This document shows, piece by piece, positions 1 through 7,245 of a stretch of DNA of 64,000 nt. Source of the DNA: Oceanicella actignis. Lineage in GTDB: Bacteria; Pseudomonadota; Alphaproteobacteria; Rhodobacterales; Rhodobacteraceae. Location: the NCBI RefSeq assembly GCF_008124525.1, contig NZ_VNHJ01000002.1, positions 434,001-498,000 of the forward strand, in the 5' to 3' direction. The notes under the pieces are model-generated. The model was not told the origin of the DNA, did not search any database, and was given only the letters and a program-made list of their open reading frames with translations. Positions within the stretch are counted from its first letter, which is position 1, and every line of letters begins with the position of its first letter. The translations under genes and the position numbers were made by a program.

Positions 1-379
1 CCACCTCGTTGCAGCGCACCACCGGCGCGGCCATGATCTGGCGCAGCAGCTCGTCGGTGTTCAGCGCGCCGTCCGGCCCGCCCGAGCAGGTCTGCGGCCC
101 CTGCCACCAGCCGCGCTCGACGCCGGTGTGATAGAAGGCGATCGCCGCGCCGGCCGCCATGCTCAGCGCCCCCGCCGCGCACAGCCATGCGCGCGCGCCC
201 AGCGCCAGCGCCGCCGCGCCCAGCGCGATCGCCGCCGCATGGGGCCAGCGTTGCCAGATGCACAGCTCGCACGGGGCCAGCCCGCCAAGATGCTGAAATC
301 CGAACGCGCCGGCCAGCAGCGCCGCCGAGCCGAGCGACGCGATAAGCGCCAGGCGCCGGGGGGATGGATGCAGGGTCAT
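1..379 (-). CDS. dsbB: Disulfide bond formation protein DsbB (3' end cut by window edge)
   Basis: Inner-membrane quinone-coupled oxidase that re-oxidises DsbA in the periplasm. The frame reads leftward from an ATG at 379 and is open to base 1, giving 126 visible residues; the C-terminus lies outside the window. The N-terminal helix is followed by PCELCIWQRW with the Cys37-X-X-Cys40 pair, then two hydrophobic segments and the family signature YHTGVERGWWQGP. A second pair of cysteines, Cys98 (QTCSGG) and Cys123 (VVRCNE), matches the periplasmic loop that receives electrons from DsbA. The ATG overlaps the stop of the upstream YqaA-type gene (ATGA at 376-379), so the two are probably co-translated. 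Family assignment is secure; it is missing only its tail. Confidence 0.93.
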   Translation of the reverse strand, partial: MTLHPSPRRLALIASLGSAALLAGAFGFQHLGGLAPCELCIWQRWPHAAAIALGAAALALGARAWLCAAGALSMAAGAAIAFYHTGVERGWWQGPQTCSGGPDGALNTDELLRQIMAAPVVRCNEV

Positions 380-957
380 AGAACGCGCCTCGCCACGATG
401 AAGCCTCCGATCAGCAGCACGACCGAGACCGTGAAGACCAGCCCGAGCCGGCGCTCGATGAAGCCGCGGATGGGCGGGCCGAAGCGACGCAGCAACGCCG
501 CCAGCACGAAGAATCGCAGGCCGCGCGCGACGGCCGAAGCGATCATGAACAGCCCGAAATTCAGCCCCGTCGCCCCCGAGAAGATGGTGATGACCTTGTA
601 GGGAAAGGGGGTGACGCCGGCGATCAGCACCGCCCAGAAGCCCTGCTCGTTATAGGCCTGGCTGATGCGCATGAAGTCGTCGGCCTTGCCGTAGAATTCC
701 AGGACCGGGCGCCCGATCGTCTCGAACATCGCCGCGCCGATCAGCCATCCCATCGCCCCGCCCGCCACCGAGGCCGCCGTGCACACCCCCGCGATCAGCC
801 AGGCGCGGTGCGGCGCGGCCAGGATCATCGGAATCAGCAAGACGTCGGGCGGGATCGGAAAGACCGAGCTCTCCACGAAGCTGACCAGCGCCAGCGACCA
901 GAGGGCGTAGGGTTTTCCGGCCTGGCGCAGAACCCAGTCGTAGAGCGATCTCAACAT
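376..957 (-). CDS. YqaA-type DedA/VTT family inner-membrane protein
   Basis: Small polytopic membrane protein of about 193 residues from the DedA/SNARE-associated (VTT) superfamily, YqaA branch. The start chosen is the ATG at 957 (MLRSLYDWVL); a longer frame begins at 993, but the 12 extra residues are charged and unlike the family. Recognisable features are an N-terminal amphipathic stretch, VESSVFPIPPDVLLIPM with the conserved re-entrant E..F..PPD motif near residues 28-45, and a central loop with YKVITIFSGATG. At least four hydrophobic segments are visible. The exact substrate of this branch is not established; relatives act in membrane homeostasis and lipid scrambling. It precedes dsbB with a 4-bp ATGA overlap, so both envelope genes probably share a transcript. 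Confidence 0.85.
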   Translation of the reverse strand: MLRSLYDWVLRQAGKPYALWSLALVSFVESSVFPIPPDVLLIPMILAAPHRAWLIAGVCTAASVAGGAMGWLIGAAMFETIGRPVLEFYGKADDFMRISQAYNEQGFWAVLIAGVTPFPYKVITIFSGATGLNFGLFMIASAVARGLRFFVLAALLRRFGPPIRGFIERRLGLVFTVSVVLLIGGFIVARRVL

Positions 958-1050
958 GCGCTCCGCATAGCAACGCCCCTCGCCCTTGTCCATCGCCGGG
1001 CGCAGGATGCGGTTGACCGCCGCCGGCGCGCGCCTATAGTCGCCTCGGTC

Positions 1051-1137
1051 GCCCGGATGGCGGAACTGGTAGACGCAGCGGATTCAAAATCCGCCGAGCT
1101 GACACTCGTGTGGGTTCGAGTCCCACTCCGGGCACCA
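1051..1137 (+). tRNA. tRNA-Leu (anticodon CAA)
   Basis: An 87-nt type II tRNA with a 7-bp acceptor stem (GCCCGGA paired with TCCGGGC), discriminator A and an encoded CCA. The anticodon arm GCGGA-TTCAAAA-TCCGC puts CAA at positions 34-36. A variable arm follows, then the T arm with GGTTCGAGTCC. The long variable arm and anticodon identify leucine. The gene is intact and no integrase or att-like duplication is seen beside it. Confidence 0.97.
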
Positions 1138-1167
1138 GCGGACACCCGAAATCGACGCGCATGCGAA

Positions 1168-1196
1168 ACGGCGCCGGGCTGTCGGCCCGGCGCCGT
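1168..1196 (+). terminator. Strong hairpin after tRNA-Leu, between convergent genes
   Basis: A perfect 12-bp GC-rich stem (ACGGCGCCGGGC at 1168-1179 paired with 1185-1196) encloses a 5-nt loop TGTCG. It lies 30 bp past the tRNA 3' end and 30 bp before the stop of the leftward methyltransferase gene, so it can terminate transcription from both sides. No clear U-tract follows, so intrinsic termination is inferred from position and stem strength. Confidence 0.6.
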
Positions 1197-1226
1197 TCGC
1201 GAGGCGGCGGCGATCAGGACGCGCGA

Positions 1227-2162
1227 TCAGGACGCGCGGCGGCGGCGGCGGTTCTCGCGCCCGCCGCGGGCGCCGACCGGGGCCTCGCCCTCGGGCGTGG
1301 CGGGCTTGTTGTGGCGGATCCACTCGGCGCCGTGGGGGTCGTTGTTCATCAGCAGGTTGGCCGCGCGCACGGCCTCCATCTCCTGCGGGCGGACCGGGTT
1401 CATGATGGCCGAGGTCATGCCCGAGGCGATGGCCATGGGCAGGAAGGCGGCGTTGATGCCGTGCCGGTTCGGCAGTCCGAACGAGATGTTCGACGCGCCG
1501 CAGGTGGTGTTCACCCCCAGCTCCTCGCGCAGGCGGCGCACCAGCGCGAACACCTGGAGCCCCGCCGTGGCCATGGCGCCGATGGGCATGACCAGCGGAT
1601 CGACCACGATGTCATGCGCCGGGATGCCGTAATCGGCGGCGCGCTGGACGATCTTCTTGGCCACGTTGAAGCGCACGTCGGGATCTTCCGAGATGCCGGT
1701 GTCGTCGTTCGAGATCGCCACCACCGGCACGTTGTATTTCTTGACCAGCGGCAGGATCGCCTCGAGCCGCTCCTCCTCGCCGGTGACCGAGTTGAGCAGC
1801 GGGCGTCCATGCGCCGCCTCGAGCCCGGCCTCGAGCGCGGCGGGCACCGAGCTGTCGATGCACAGCGGCACGTCCACCAGCGACTGGACCAGCTCGATCA
1901 GCTTGCGCATGAGCGGCGGCTCGGTCTCGTTGGGGTTGGGGTTCGAGTTGTAGACCACCCCCGCATTCACATCGAGCATGGTCGCACCGCAGGCGACCTG
2001 CTCGAGCGCGTCCTTCTCGACGGTCGAAAAGTCGCCCGCCTCGAGCTCGGCGGCCAGCTTCTTGCGGCCGGTCGGGTTGATCCGCTCGCCGATCACGCAA
2101 AAGGGCTGGTCGAAGCCGATGATGGCGGTTTTCGTCCGGGATTCGACGATGGTGCGGGTCAT
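1227..2162 (-). CDS. Methyltetrahydrofolate:cobalamin methyltransferase (pterin-binding protein, MetH-type domain)
   Basis: A stand-alone pterin-binding TIM barrel of 311 residues that transfers the methyl group of 5-methyl-tetrahydrofolate to a corrinoid protein. It matches the methyl-THF domain of MetH and AcsE-type enzymes. Visible motifs are GERINPTGRKKL (residues 25-36), LDVNAG, CIDSS, NSVTGEEER, DPLVMPIGA and TTCGASNISFGLPNR, all along the pterin pocket. In Rhodobacterales, methionine synthase is known to be split into separate folate-, B12- and homocysteine-binding proteins; this would be the folate part. The partner corrinoid protein and homocysteine unit are not in the window. The C-terminus is extended by an Arg-rich tail (residues 295-311). 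It follows the MetF-like gene by 65 bp on the same strand. An alternative role is a demethylation pathway running towards methyl-THF. Confidence 0.9.
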   Translation of the reverse strand: MTRTIVESRTKTAIIGFDQPFCVIGERINPTGRKKLAAELEAGDFSTVEKDALEQVACGATMLDVNAGVVYNSNPNPNETEPPLMRKLIELVQSLVDVPLCIDSSVPAALEAGLEAAHGRPLLNSVTGEEERLEAILPLVKKYNVPVVAISNDDTGISEDPDVRFNVAKKIVQRAADYGIPAHDIVVDPLVMPIGAMATAGLQVFALVRRLREELGVNTTCGASNISFGLPNRHGINAAFLPMAIASGMTSAIMNPVRPQEMEAVRAANLLMNNDPHGAEWIRHNKPATPEGEAPVGARGGRENRRRRRAS

Positions 2163-2227
2163 GTGGGCCTTTTTCCTCGAAGCTTGGGCGCGGGGCCGCG
2201 CCCCGCGCAGGTCTGGATGCGAGCGCC

Positions 2228-3154
2228 TCAGCCGGCCACCGCGGCCGCGCGCGCGCCGCGCCGGTGGGCGTTGATGTATTCGGCGGTCTTGTCGATGCCG
2301 CCGAGCGGGAAGAAGTGCACCGCCTCGACCGCGAAGTCGGGATGCGCGGCCTTGTGCGCGGCCAGATCGCGCAGGATCTCGTCGGGCGCGAAGGGCAGCA
2401 TCAGCTTGGTCACGTCCGCCGCCCGGCGCTGCAGCACGCGCAGCGAGGGGCCGACGCCGCAGGCGAGCGAGAACTTGATCAGCGTCTGCAGCTTGGCCGG
2501 TCCGGCGACGCCGATATGGATGGGCAGGCCGACGCCCTCGGCCTTGAGCCGCTCGGCCCAGGCGATGACCGGGGCGGCCTCGAAGCAGAACTGGGTGACG
2601 ATGGCCATGGCCGCGTCGGTGCGCTCGGCGAAGGCCTGCTTCCAGCGCAGGGCCTCCATCACGTTCTTCTCCGAGCCGTCGGGGTCGATGTCGCGGTTGC
2701 CCTCGGGGTGGCCGGCGACATGCAGGCGCTCGAAGCCCTCGAACAGGCCGGTCTCGAGCAGCTGCATGGACGAGTGGAATTCGCCGCGCGGCTTGTCCAG
2801 CCCGCCGCCCAGCAGCAGCGCCTGCGTCACGCCGGCCTCGCCCTTGTAGCGGGCGATCCAGTCGGCCAGCGTCGCCTTGTCGGCGATGATGCGGGCCGGA
2901 AAGTGCGGCATGACGGGAAAGCCTTCGCGCGCAAGCCGCGCGGCGGTGGCGACCATGTCCTCGATCGGCGTGCCGTCGATATGGGCCACATACACCCGCG
3001 TGCCGGCCGGCAGGATGGCGGCGAAGCTTTCGACCTTGGCCGCGGTGCGGGGCATGACCTCGATCGAGCAGCCTTCGAGGAAGGCCGCCAGATCGGGGCC
3101 GGGGGCGGCCGCGGCGTCGCGCTTGCGGCCCAGGAAGTTCAGCACCTTGCTCAT
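2228..3154 (-). CDS. Second methylenetetrahydrofolate reductase-like protein (divergent MetF family)
   Basis: A TIM-barrel protein of about 308 residues related to MetF but clearly divergent from the canonical metF at 3786. The start chosen is the ATG at 3154 (MSKVLNFLGRK); the frame runs upstream to 3232 but adds only Gly/Ala/Arg sequence. Barrel-type features include IEVMPRTAAKVES near residue 30, the AHIDGTP segment, VMPHFPARII, LLLGGG, HVAGHPEGNRD and TQFCFEA, which parallels the TQFFFD strand of MetF. It sits between the 'virulence factor' gene and the methyl-THF:cobalamin methyltransferase in one leftward cluster. This points to a folate one-carbon role, but its precise reaction and cofactor cannot be read from sequence. 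It may provide or consume methyl-THF for the split methyltransferase system. Confidence 0.8.
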   Translation of the reverse strand: MSKVLNFLGRKRDAAAAPGPDLAAFLEGCSIEVMPRTAAKVESFAAILPAGTRVYVAHIDGTPIEDMVATAARLAREGFPVMPHFPARIIADKATLADWIARYKGEAGVTQALLLGGGLDKPRGEFHSSMQLLETGLFEGFERLHVAGHPEGNRDIDPDGSEKNVMEALRWKQAFAERTDAAMAIVTQFCFEAAPVIAWAERLKAEGVGLPIHIGVAGPAKLQTLIKFSLACGVGPSLRVLQRRAADVTKLMLPFAPDEILRDLAAHKAAHPDFAVEAVHFFPLGGIDKTAEYINAHRRGARAAAVAG

Positions 3155-3218
3155 CAGCTCGTCTCCGAACCAGGCGGCCAGACCCGCCGCATGCCGTCCG
3201 GCGGGCGCCCCGCCGGCC

Positions 3219-3539
3219 TTACCGTGACGCATCGGCCGCCTGGGCGGCCCAACCGTCGTTTGCGATCAGGGCCTTGAGGCGGTCCTGATCGTATTCCGCC
3301 TCGATCCGGGCGGCCTCTGCGGCCGCGGCCTCGGCGTCGTCGCCGGGAACCTCGTAGGGCGCGGCGCGGCGCCACTCGGCCAGATAGGCGTCCGAGTCGC
3401 GCGCCCCGATCTTCATCGCGCAGCGGTCGATGGCCTGCTCGAAGCGCTCGCTCAGCTGCGCCTTGGCGCCCCGCCGACCCTTGCCGGCGATCACCTGCGC
3501 GGGAATGTCCCGCCAATAGACGATCGTGATCTGGGCCAA
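3219..3539 (-). CDS. Short 'virulence factor' family protein with TTG start
   Basis: A 106-residue soluble protein matching the short family known in databases as virulence factor (Virulence_fact). Members start with a stretch like ITIVYWRDIPAQVIAGKG, present here at residues 4-21, followed by FEQAIDRCAMK and YLAEWRRA. No ATG fits the family start. A TTG at 3537-3539 does, preceded by GGAAGGAG six bases upstream, so I assign a TTG start. The more distal ATG at 3713 would add 58 low-complexity residues. It is the first gene of the leftward cluster with the MetF-like and methyltransferase genes. This arrangement argues for a metabolic rather than a virulence role, but the biochemical function is unknown. 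Confidence 0.82.
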   Translation of the reverse strand: MAQITIVYWRDIPAQVIAGKGRRGAKAQLSERFEQAIDRCAMKIGARDSDAYLAEWRRAAPYEVPGDDAEAAAAEAARIEAEYDQDRLKALIANDGWAAQAADASR

Positions 3540-3691
3540 GCCGTGCTCCTTCCCTGGCGTCTCGCCGCCCATTACGGCGCAAAAGCGCGCGCGCGGGCGC
3601 TTTCGAGCGACTTCATGCGCTGCGGATGCGACATGCCGTCGTCTTTCGCGCGCCGCCGCGCGGGGGCGCCGCGCGCCTGCGTCGTATTTAG

Positions 3692-3735
3692 CAGTTGAAC
3701 AGTCGCAAACCACCCCCTAATTTTGCAGTCGCGAA
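3692..3735 (+). promoter_or_regulatory. Direct repeats in the divergent one-carbon promoter region
   Basis: Between the leftward one-carbon cluster and metF lies the most AT-rich stretch of the locus. It carries CAGTTGAACA (3692-3701), CAGTCGCAAA (3700-3709) and CAGTCGCGAA (3726-3735) in the same orientation, the last two 26 bp apart. Their placement upstream of both transcripts suggests a shared regulator site. The regulator is unknown; I see no convincing SAM or SAH riboswitch here. Confidence 0.35.
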
Positions 3736-3785
3736 GATTTGCGCAGCGGCGGGGGCCGCGCGCCCGCACCAGCGGAGGACTGCAC

Positions 3786-4670
3786 ATGCCCGCCGATTCG
3801 GCGCCCGCCATCTCGTTCGAATTCTTCCCGCCGGCGACGCCCGAGGCGACGCTGCGGCTGTGGCGCTCGGTCGAGCGCCTGGCGCCGCTGGGGCCCGAGT
3901 TCGTCTCGGTCACCTACGGCGCCGGCGGCGCGACGCGCGACCGCACCATGGCGGCGATCCTGACCATCCGCGACCGCGCGCGGCTGAACGTGGCCGGGCA
4001 CCTGACCTGCGTCGGCGCCTCGCGCGAGCAGACGCTGGCCGTGGCGCGCGCCTACGCCAAGCTGGGCGTGCGCCGCATCGTCGCGCTGCGCGGCGACCCG
4101 CCCAAGGGCGCGGCGCGCTTCGAGCCGCACCCCGACGGCTTCCGCAGCGCGGCCGAGCTGGTGGCGGCCTTGCGCGCGGCGGGCGACTGGAAGATCTCGG
4201 TCGCCGCCTATCCCGAGGTGCATCCCGAAAGCCCCAGCCTGGCGGCCGATCTGGACAACCTCAAGCGCAAGATCGACGCCGGCGCGGACGAGGCGATCAC
4301 CCAGTTCTTCTTCGACAACGAGGACTATTTCCGCTTCGTCGACGCCGCGCGCAAGGCCGGCATCGAGGCGCCGATCGTGCCGGGGGTGCTGCCCATCGAG
4401 AACTTCAAGCGCATGAGCAACTTCGCCGCGCGCTGCAAGGCGCGGGTGCCCGACTGGATGGCCAAGGCGTATGAGAACGCCGACGAGCTTGGCGTGACCG
4501 AGCTTCTGTCCGCCGCCATCTGCGCCGAGCAGTGCGAAGAGCTGCTGGCCCAGGGCGCGCCGCGGCTGCATTTCTACACGCTCAACAATCCCGATCTGAC
4601 CTTTTCGGTCTGCCGCGCCCTCGGAGTGCAGCCGACGCCCATGCAGATCGCCGCGCAGGGCTGCGGCTGA
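3786..4670 (+). CDS. metF: 5,10-methylenetetrahydrofolate reductase MetF
   Basis: Flavoprotein that reduces 5,10-methylene-THF to 5-methyl-THF for methionine synthesis. The start at 3786 (MPADSAPAISFEFFPP) has GGAGGA about 7 bases upstream; the longer frame from 3723 adds unrelated sequence. The 294-residue length is typical of bacterial MetF. Diagnostic motifs are SFEFFPP near the N-terminus with the proton-relay Glu, VTYGAGG, HLTCVGAS, ALRGDPP, AAYPEVHPE, the folate-binding ITQFFFDN, PGVLPI and the C-terminal LHFYTLN. It is transcribed away from the leftward cluster that holds a second, divergent MetF-like gene. Both share an intergenic control region. A 10-bp hairpin terminator follows. 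Confidence 0.96.
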   Translation: MPADSAPAISFEFFPPATPEATLRLWRSVERLAPLGPEFVSVTYGAGGATRDRTMAAILTIRDRARLNVAGHLTCVGASREQTLAVARAYAKLGVRRIVALRGDPPKGAARFEPHPDGFRSAAELVAALRAAGDWKISVAAYPEVHPESPSLAADLDNLKRKIDAGADEAITQFFFDNEDYFRFVDAARKAGIEAPIVPGVLPIENFKRMSNFAARCKARVPDWMAKAYENADELGVTELLSAAICAEQCEELLAQGAPRLHFYTLNNPDLTFSVCRALGVQPTPMQIAAQGCG

Positions 4671-4690
4671 GCCTTTTCGCGAAAACGCAA

Positions 4691-4720
4691 CCGGCGCGGA
4701 CCGTTCGGGATCCGCGCCGG
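4691..4720 (+). terminator. Hairpin terminator between metF and the convergent hypothetical gene
   Basis: CCGGCGCGGA (4691-4700) pairs perfectly with TCCGCGCCGG (4711-4720) around a 10-nt loop. It lies 20 bp past the metF stop and 46 bp before the end of the opposing gene, so it can serve both directions. No strong U-tract is seen. Confidence 0.6.
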
Positions 4721-4765
4721 CCTTGTCGCCGAAGCCTCGGGCGCTTCGGCATCGTCGCCCCCCGC

Positions 4766-5725
4766 CTATTCGGCGGCCAGCGGCCGTTCGCCCTCGAGCA
4801 GACGATCCGCGTCGCGCCCTCGCGCGTCGCCCGGATCCCCAAACGTCCAGTCAAAGGCAAGCAGCCGCGCATGAGGCGACAATCCTGACAGGCTCTCGCC
4901 GAAAGCCAGCTTGAGCCTTGCGACGAGGTCGAGCGCGATCTCGCGCCGGAACCCGACCAGCGGGCGACCGGCAAGCGAGCGGTCGAACTCGGCGATCTCG
5001 GTTTCCGCGCGGCGGCGGAACTCGTCCACCGCATGGCGGCGCGCGCAGGCCACCGCGTCTCGCGCGCGGCGAAGATGGGCCGCGACGGCCGGGTCCTCGC
5101 GGATCGCGAGGTCCAGCGCCGCCAATGGCGCGCGCGCCGGCGCCAGGCCCCGCGCCGCGGGAAAGACGATCATGCCCTGCGTGAAATCCGCTTCGAATAG
5201 CGCGGGCTCTGCCGGGTCGGGGGCGTGCGCGACGATCGCGCGGAAGTCTCCGCTCAGACGGCACAGACCGGGGTCGCCGAAGGCATCCAGCGCGCTGCGC
5301 GCCTGGCGCATGGCCTCGAGCGCATCGGGGCCGGTCTCGACATCGCGCCGCACGCCGCCGCCGTCCTCTACGACAAGCGCCGCCCTGCCGCGCTCGGCCC
5401 CGGCGCCCGCGGCGATGGCGATGAGCGCGTCAAGAAGGGTCGGCGGCGCGCTGTGCGCCGGGGGGGCCTTGGCCGCGTTCTCGATGCGCGAGACCACGGC
5501 GACCGCCGGCGTCAGCCGCCCCGAGGCCGCGCGCAGGTGACGCGCAAGCGCCGCGTCGAACTCCGAGCGAATGAGCTCGTGAACCTCGTGCGTGAGCGCA
5601 AGGCGGCGGCTCCCGGCGGCGGCTTCATGGGCCACCCGAAACGCCAGCGCGCGCGCTGCGATCCCCGAAGCGCCGATCTCGTCGTCGAAAGAGTCGGCGA
5701 AATCCTGCGCGTGCGCGTCCGTCAT
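4766..5725 (-). CDS. Hypothetical protein, alanine-rich, soluble
   Basis: A 319-residue frame that I do not recognise. The start at 5725 (MTDAHAQDF) is chosen because GGAAGG stands seven bases upstream; the frame opens earlier at 5770. The protein is rich in Ala, Arg, Asp and Leu, has no signal peptide and no clear membrane segment, and is predicted by eye to be mostly helical. The middle region contains a more varied, beta-like stretch (ADFTQGMIVFPAARG) and the C-terminal third has ETEIAEFDRSLAGRP. The amino-acid composition looks protein-like rather than a shadow frame. It converges on metF and is divergent from yraN, separated by a relatively AT-rich 256-bp region that could hold both promoters. 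No function is assigned. Confidence 0.6.
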   Translation of the reverse strand: MTDAHAQDFADSFDDEIGASGIAARALAFRVAHEAAAGSRRLALTHEVHELIRSEFDAALARHLRAASGRLTPAVAVVSRIENAAKAPPAHSAPPTLLDALIAIAAGAGAERGRAALVVEDGGGVRRDVETGPDALEAMRQARSALDAFGDPGLCRLSGDFRAIVAHAPDPAEPALFEADFTQGMIVFPAARGLAPARAPLAALDLAIREDPAVAAHLRRARDAVACARRHAVDEFRRRAETEIAEFDRSLAGRPLVGFRREIALDLVARLKLAFGESLSGLSPHARLLAFDWTFGDPGDARGRDADRLLEGERPLAAE

Positions 5726-5981
5726 GACGAAGCCTTCCGATCCTTGCGGCGCATCCCGTGCGGCGGGCATGCGGCCTTGATTTTGATGGATGTCGTCGGC
5801 GACGCGAACGCGACTACGGAATTGAAAAGCGACTTCGGTGGCAATTATCGGGCAAAACGCCCACTTTCACTCAAATTACGTTCATTATTGGCATGCGCGA
5901 CGATTCGGTCAAGCGACGCGGGTTACCAAACGTTATCCGCACCCATGGCACGATGTCGGCGCAATCGGAAGGAGACGCGCA

Positions 5982-6407
5982 ATGTCCTGCCCAGCCGCCG
6001 CACGGAATGCCTCGGATTTCTCGTCGATGCGCCAGCGACGGCGCGCCGCCGGGAAAACGGCCGGGCGACTGGGCCGCGCGGCCGAAGATGCCGCCTTGCG
6101 GCGCTATTGTCGCGCCGGCGCGCGGCCAAGGGCGCGCAACTGGCGCGCGCCGCGCGCCTTCGGCGGCGGCGAGCTGGACCTGGTGATCGATGAGGGTGGA
6201 GTGGTCGTCTTCGTCGAGGTCAAGGCGCGGCGCACGCATGACGATGCGCTGTCCTGTCTGACCGCGGCGCAAAGGCGACGCATCCTTGCGGCCGCCGAAG
6301 CCTATCTTTGGACCGAAGGGGCCGCGGGCCGCGAGGTGCGCTTCGACCTTGCCCTTTACGACGGGGCCGGAAGGCTTGAGGTGATGAAGAACGTCGCTCT
6401 CGACTGA
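5982..6407 (+). CDS. yraN: UPF0102 / YraN family endonuclease-like protein
   Basis: A 141-residue member of the YraN (UPF0102) family, which has the PD-(D/E)XK nuclease fold and is predicted to act on branched DNA. The core is GRLGRAAEDAAL near residues 27-38 and the strand-turn-strand GGGELDLVIDEGGVVVFVEVKARR at about 57-80. The latter supplies the Asp of GELDL and the Glu-X-Lys of FVEVK. The start at 5982 has an excellent GGAAGGAG 7 bases upstream. The family often ends in a short basic domain; here the end is EVMKNVALD. The stop codon falls inside the loop of a terminator hairpin. Biological function of the family remains unproven; it is usually a housekeeping gene. Confidence 0.88.
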   Translation: MSCPAAARNASDFSSMRQRRRAAGKTAGRLGRAAEDAALRRYCRAGARPRARNWRAPRAFGGGELDLVIDEGGVVVFVEVKARRTHDDALSCLTAAQRRRILAAAEAYLWTEGAAGREVRFDLALYDGAGRLEVMKNVALD

Positions 6408-6418
6408 GAGCGACGTTC
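6389..6418 (+). terminator. Bidirectional terminator overlapping the 3' end of yraN
   Basis: A perfect 13-bp stem (GAACGTCGCTCTC at 6389-6401 with 6406-6418) has a 4-nt loop GACT and is followed by CTTT. The last four sense codons and the stop of yraN are inside the hairpin. It lies 12 bp from the stop of the opposing fpr gene, so it probably ends both transcripts. Confidence 0.8.
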
Positions 6419-6429
6419 CTTTGGAGGCT

Positions 6430-7245
6430 TCAGCCGACGAAGGCCCTTTCGACGACGAATTCGGCGGGCTTGTTGTTGGCGCCTTCGGTCAGGCCCGCCT
6501 CTTCGAGAATCGCCTTCGTATCGCGCAGCATCTCCATCGAGCCGCAGATCATGCCCCGGTCGGTTTCCGGCGAAAGGGGCGGCACGTCGAGCATCCTGAA
6601 AAGCTCGCCGCTGCGCATAAGGTCGGTGATCCGGCCCTGTCTCGGGTAGGGCTCGCGCGTGACCGATGTGAAATGCGTCAGCTGGTTGCGCGCGAATTCT
6701 CCGACCAGGGGGTCATCCTTCGTCGCGGCCACCAGCTCTTCGCCATAGCGCAGTTCGGCAACCTGGCGGCAGGTGTGGGTCAGGATGACCTGGTCGAATT
6801 TCTCGTAGGTTTCGGGATCGCGCACGAGCGAGGCGAAGGGCGCGATTCCCGTGCCGGTCGAGAACATCCACAAGCGCTTGCCCGGCAAAAGCGCGTCGAG
6901 CACCAGCGTTCCGGTCGCCTTCTTGCGCATCCAGACGGTGTCGCCAGGCTGTATCTTCTGAAGCTGCGAGGTCAGGGGGCCGTCGGGAACCTTGATCGAG
7001 AAGAACTCGAGCTGGTCGTCCCAGCTGGGCGAGGCGATGGAGTAGGCGCGCCAGACCGGCTTGGGTCCGGGCAGGCCGATCATGACGAACTCGCCCGAGC
7101 GGAAGCGGAAGCTGGCGGGGCGCGTCATGCGGAAACGGAACAGCCGGTCGGTGTAGTGCTGCACCTCCACCACGGTCTGGGCGTAAACCCCGGCGGGGGG
7201 CGCGACCTCGGCGGCATTGGCGGCGTCGTGAGCCATGATGTTCAT
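6430..7245 (-). CDS. fpr: Ferredoxin/flavodoxin-NADP+ reductase (bacterial Fpr type)
   Basis: FAD-containing oxidoreductase that exchanges electrons between NADPH and ferredoxin or flavodoxin, often tied to oxidative-stress defence. The start at 7245 (MNIMAHDA) has GGGAGA about 7 bases upstream; the frame opens earlier at 7299. The 271-residue protein shows the FAD-binding RAYS motif (residues 66-69, VWRAYSIASP) and SIKVPDGPLTSQL. It also has the NADP-binding FSTGTGIAPFASLVRDP and the C-terminal FVVERAFVG typical of the bacterial subclass. Upstream is a 400-bp region with an AT-rich block at about 7350-7410 that probably contains the promoter. It converges with yraN across a strong shared terminator. 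Confidence 0.95.
   Translation of the reverse strand: MNIMAHDAANAAEVAPPAGVYAQTVVEVQHYTDRLFRFRMTRPASFRFRSGEFVMIGLPGPKPVWRAYSIASPSWDDQLEFFSIKVPDGPLTSQLQKIQPGDTVWMRKKATGTLVLDALLPGKRLWMFSTGTGIAPFASLVRDPETYEKFDQVILTHTCRQVAELRYGEELVAATKDDPLVGEFARNQLTHFTSVTREPYPRQGRITDLMRSGELFRMLDVPPLSPETDRGMICGSMEMLRDTKAILEEAGLTEGANNKPAEFVVERAFVG

Noticed and set aside
1051-1137. tRNA-Leu and tRNA-Arg (31053) as integration sites of mobile elements
   Set aside because: No integrase, direct repeat of the tRNA 3' end or composition shift lies beside either gene.
3600-3720. Possible SAM-II-type riboswitch (GCTAAATACG on the minus strand)
   Set aside because: Only the short 3' consensus fragment is present; the pseudoknot-forming stem and L1 consensus are not found.
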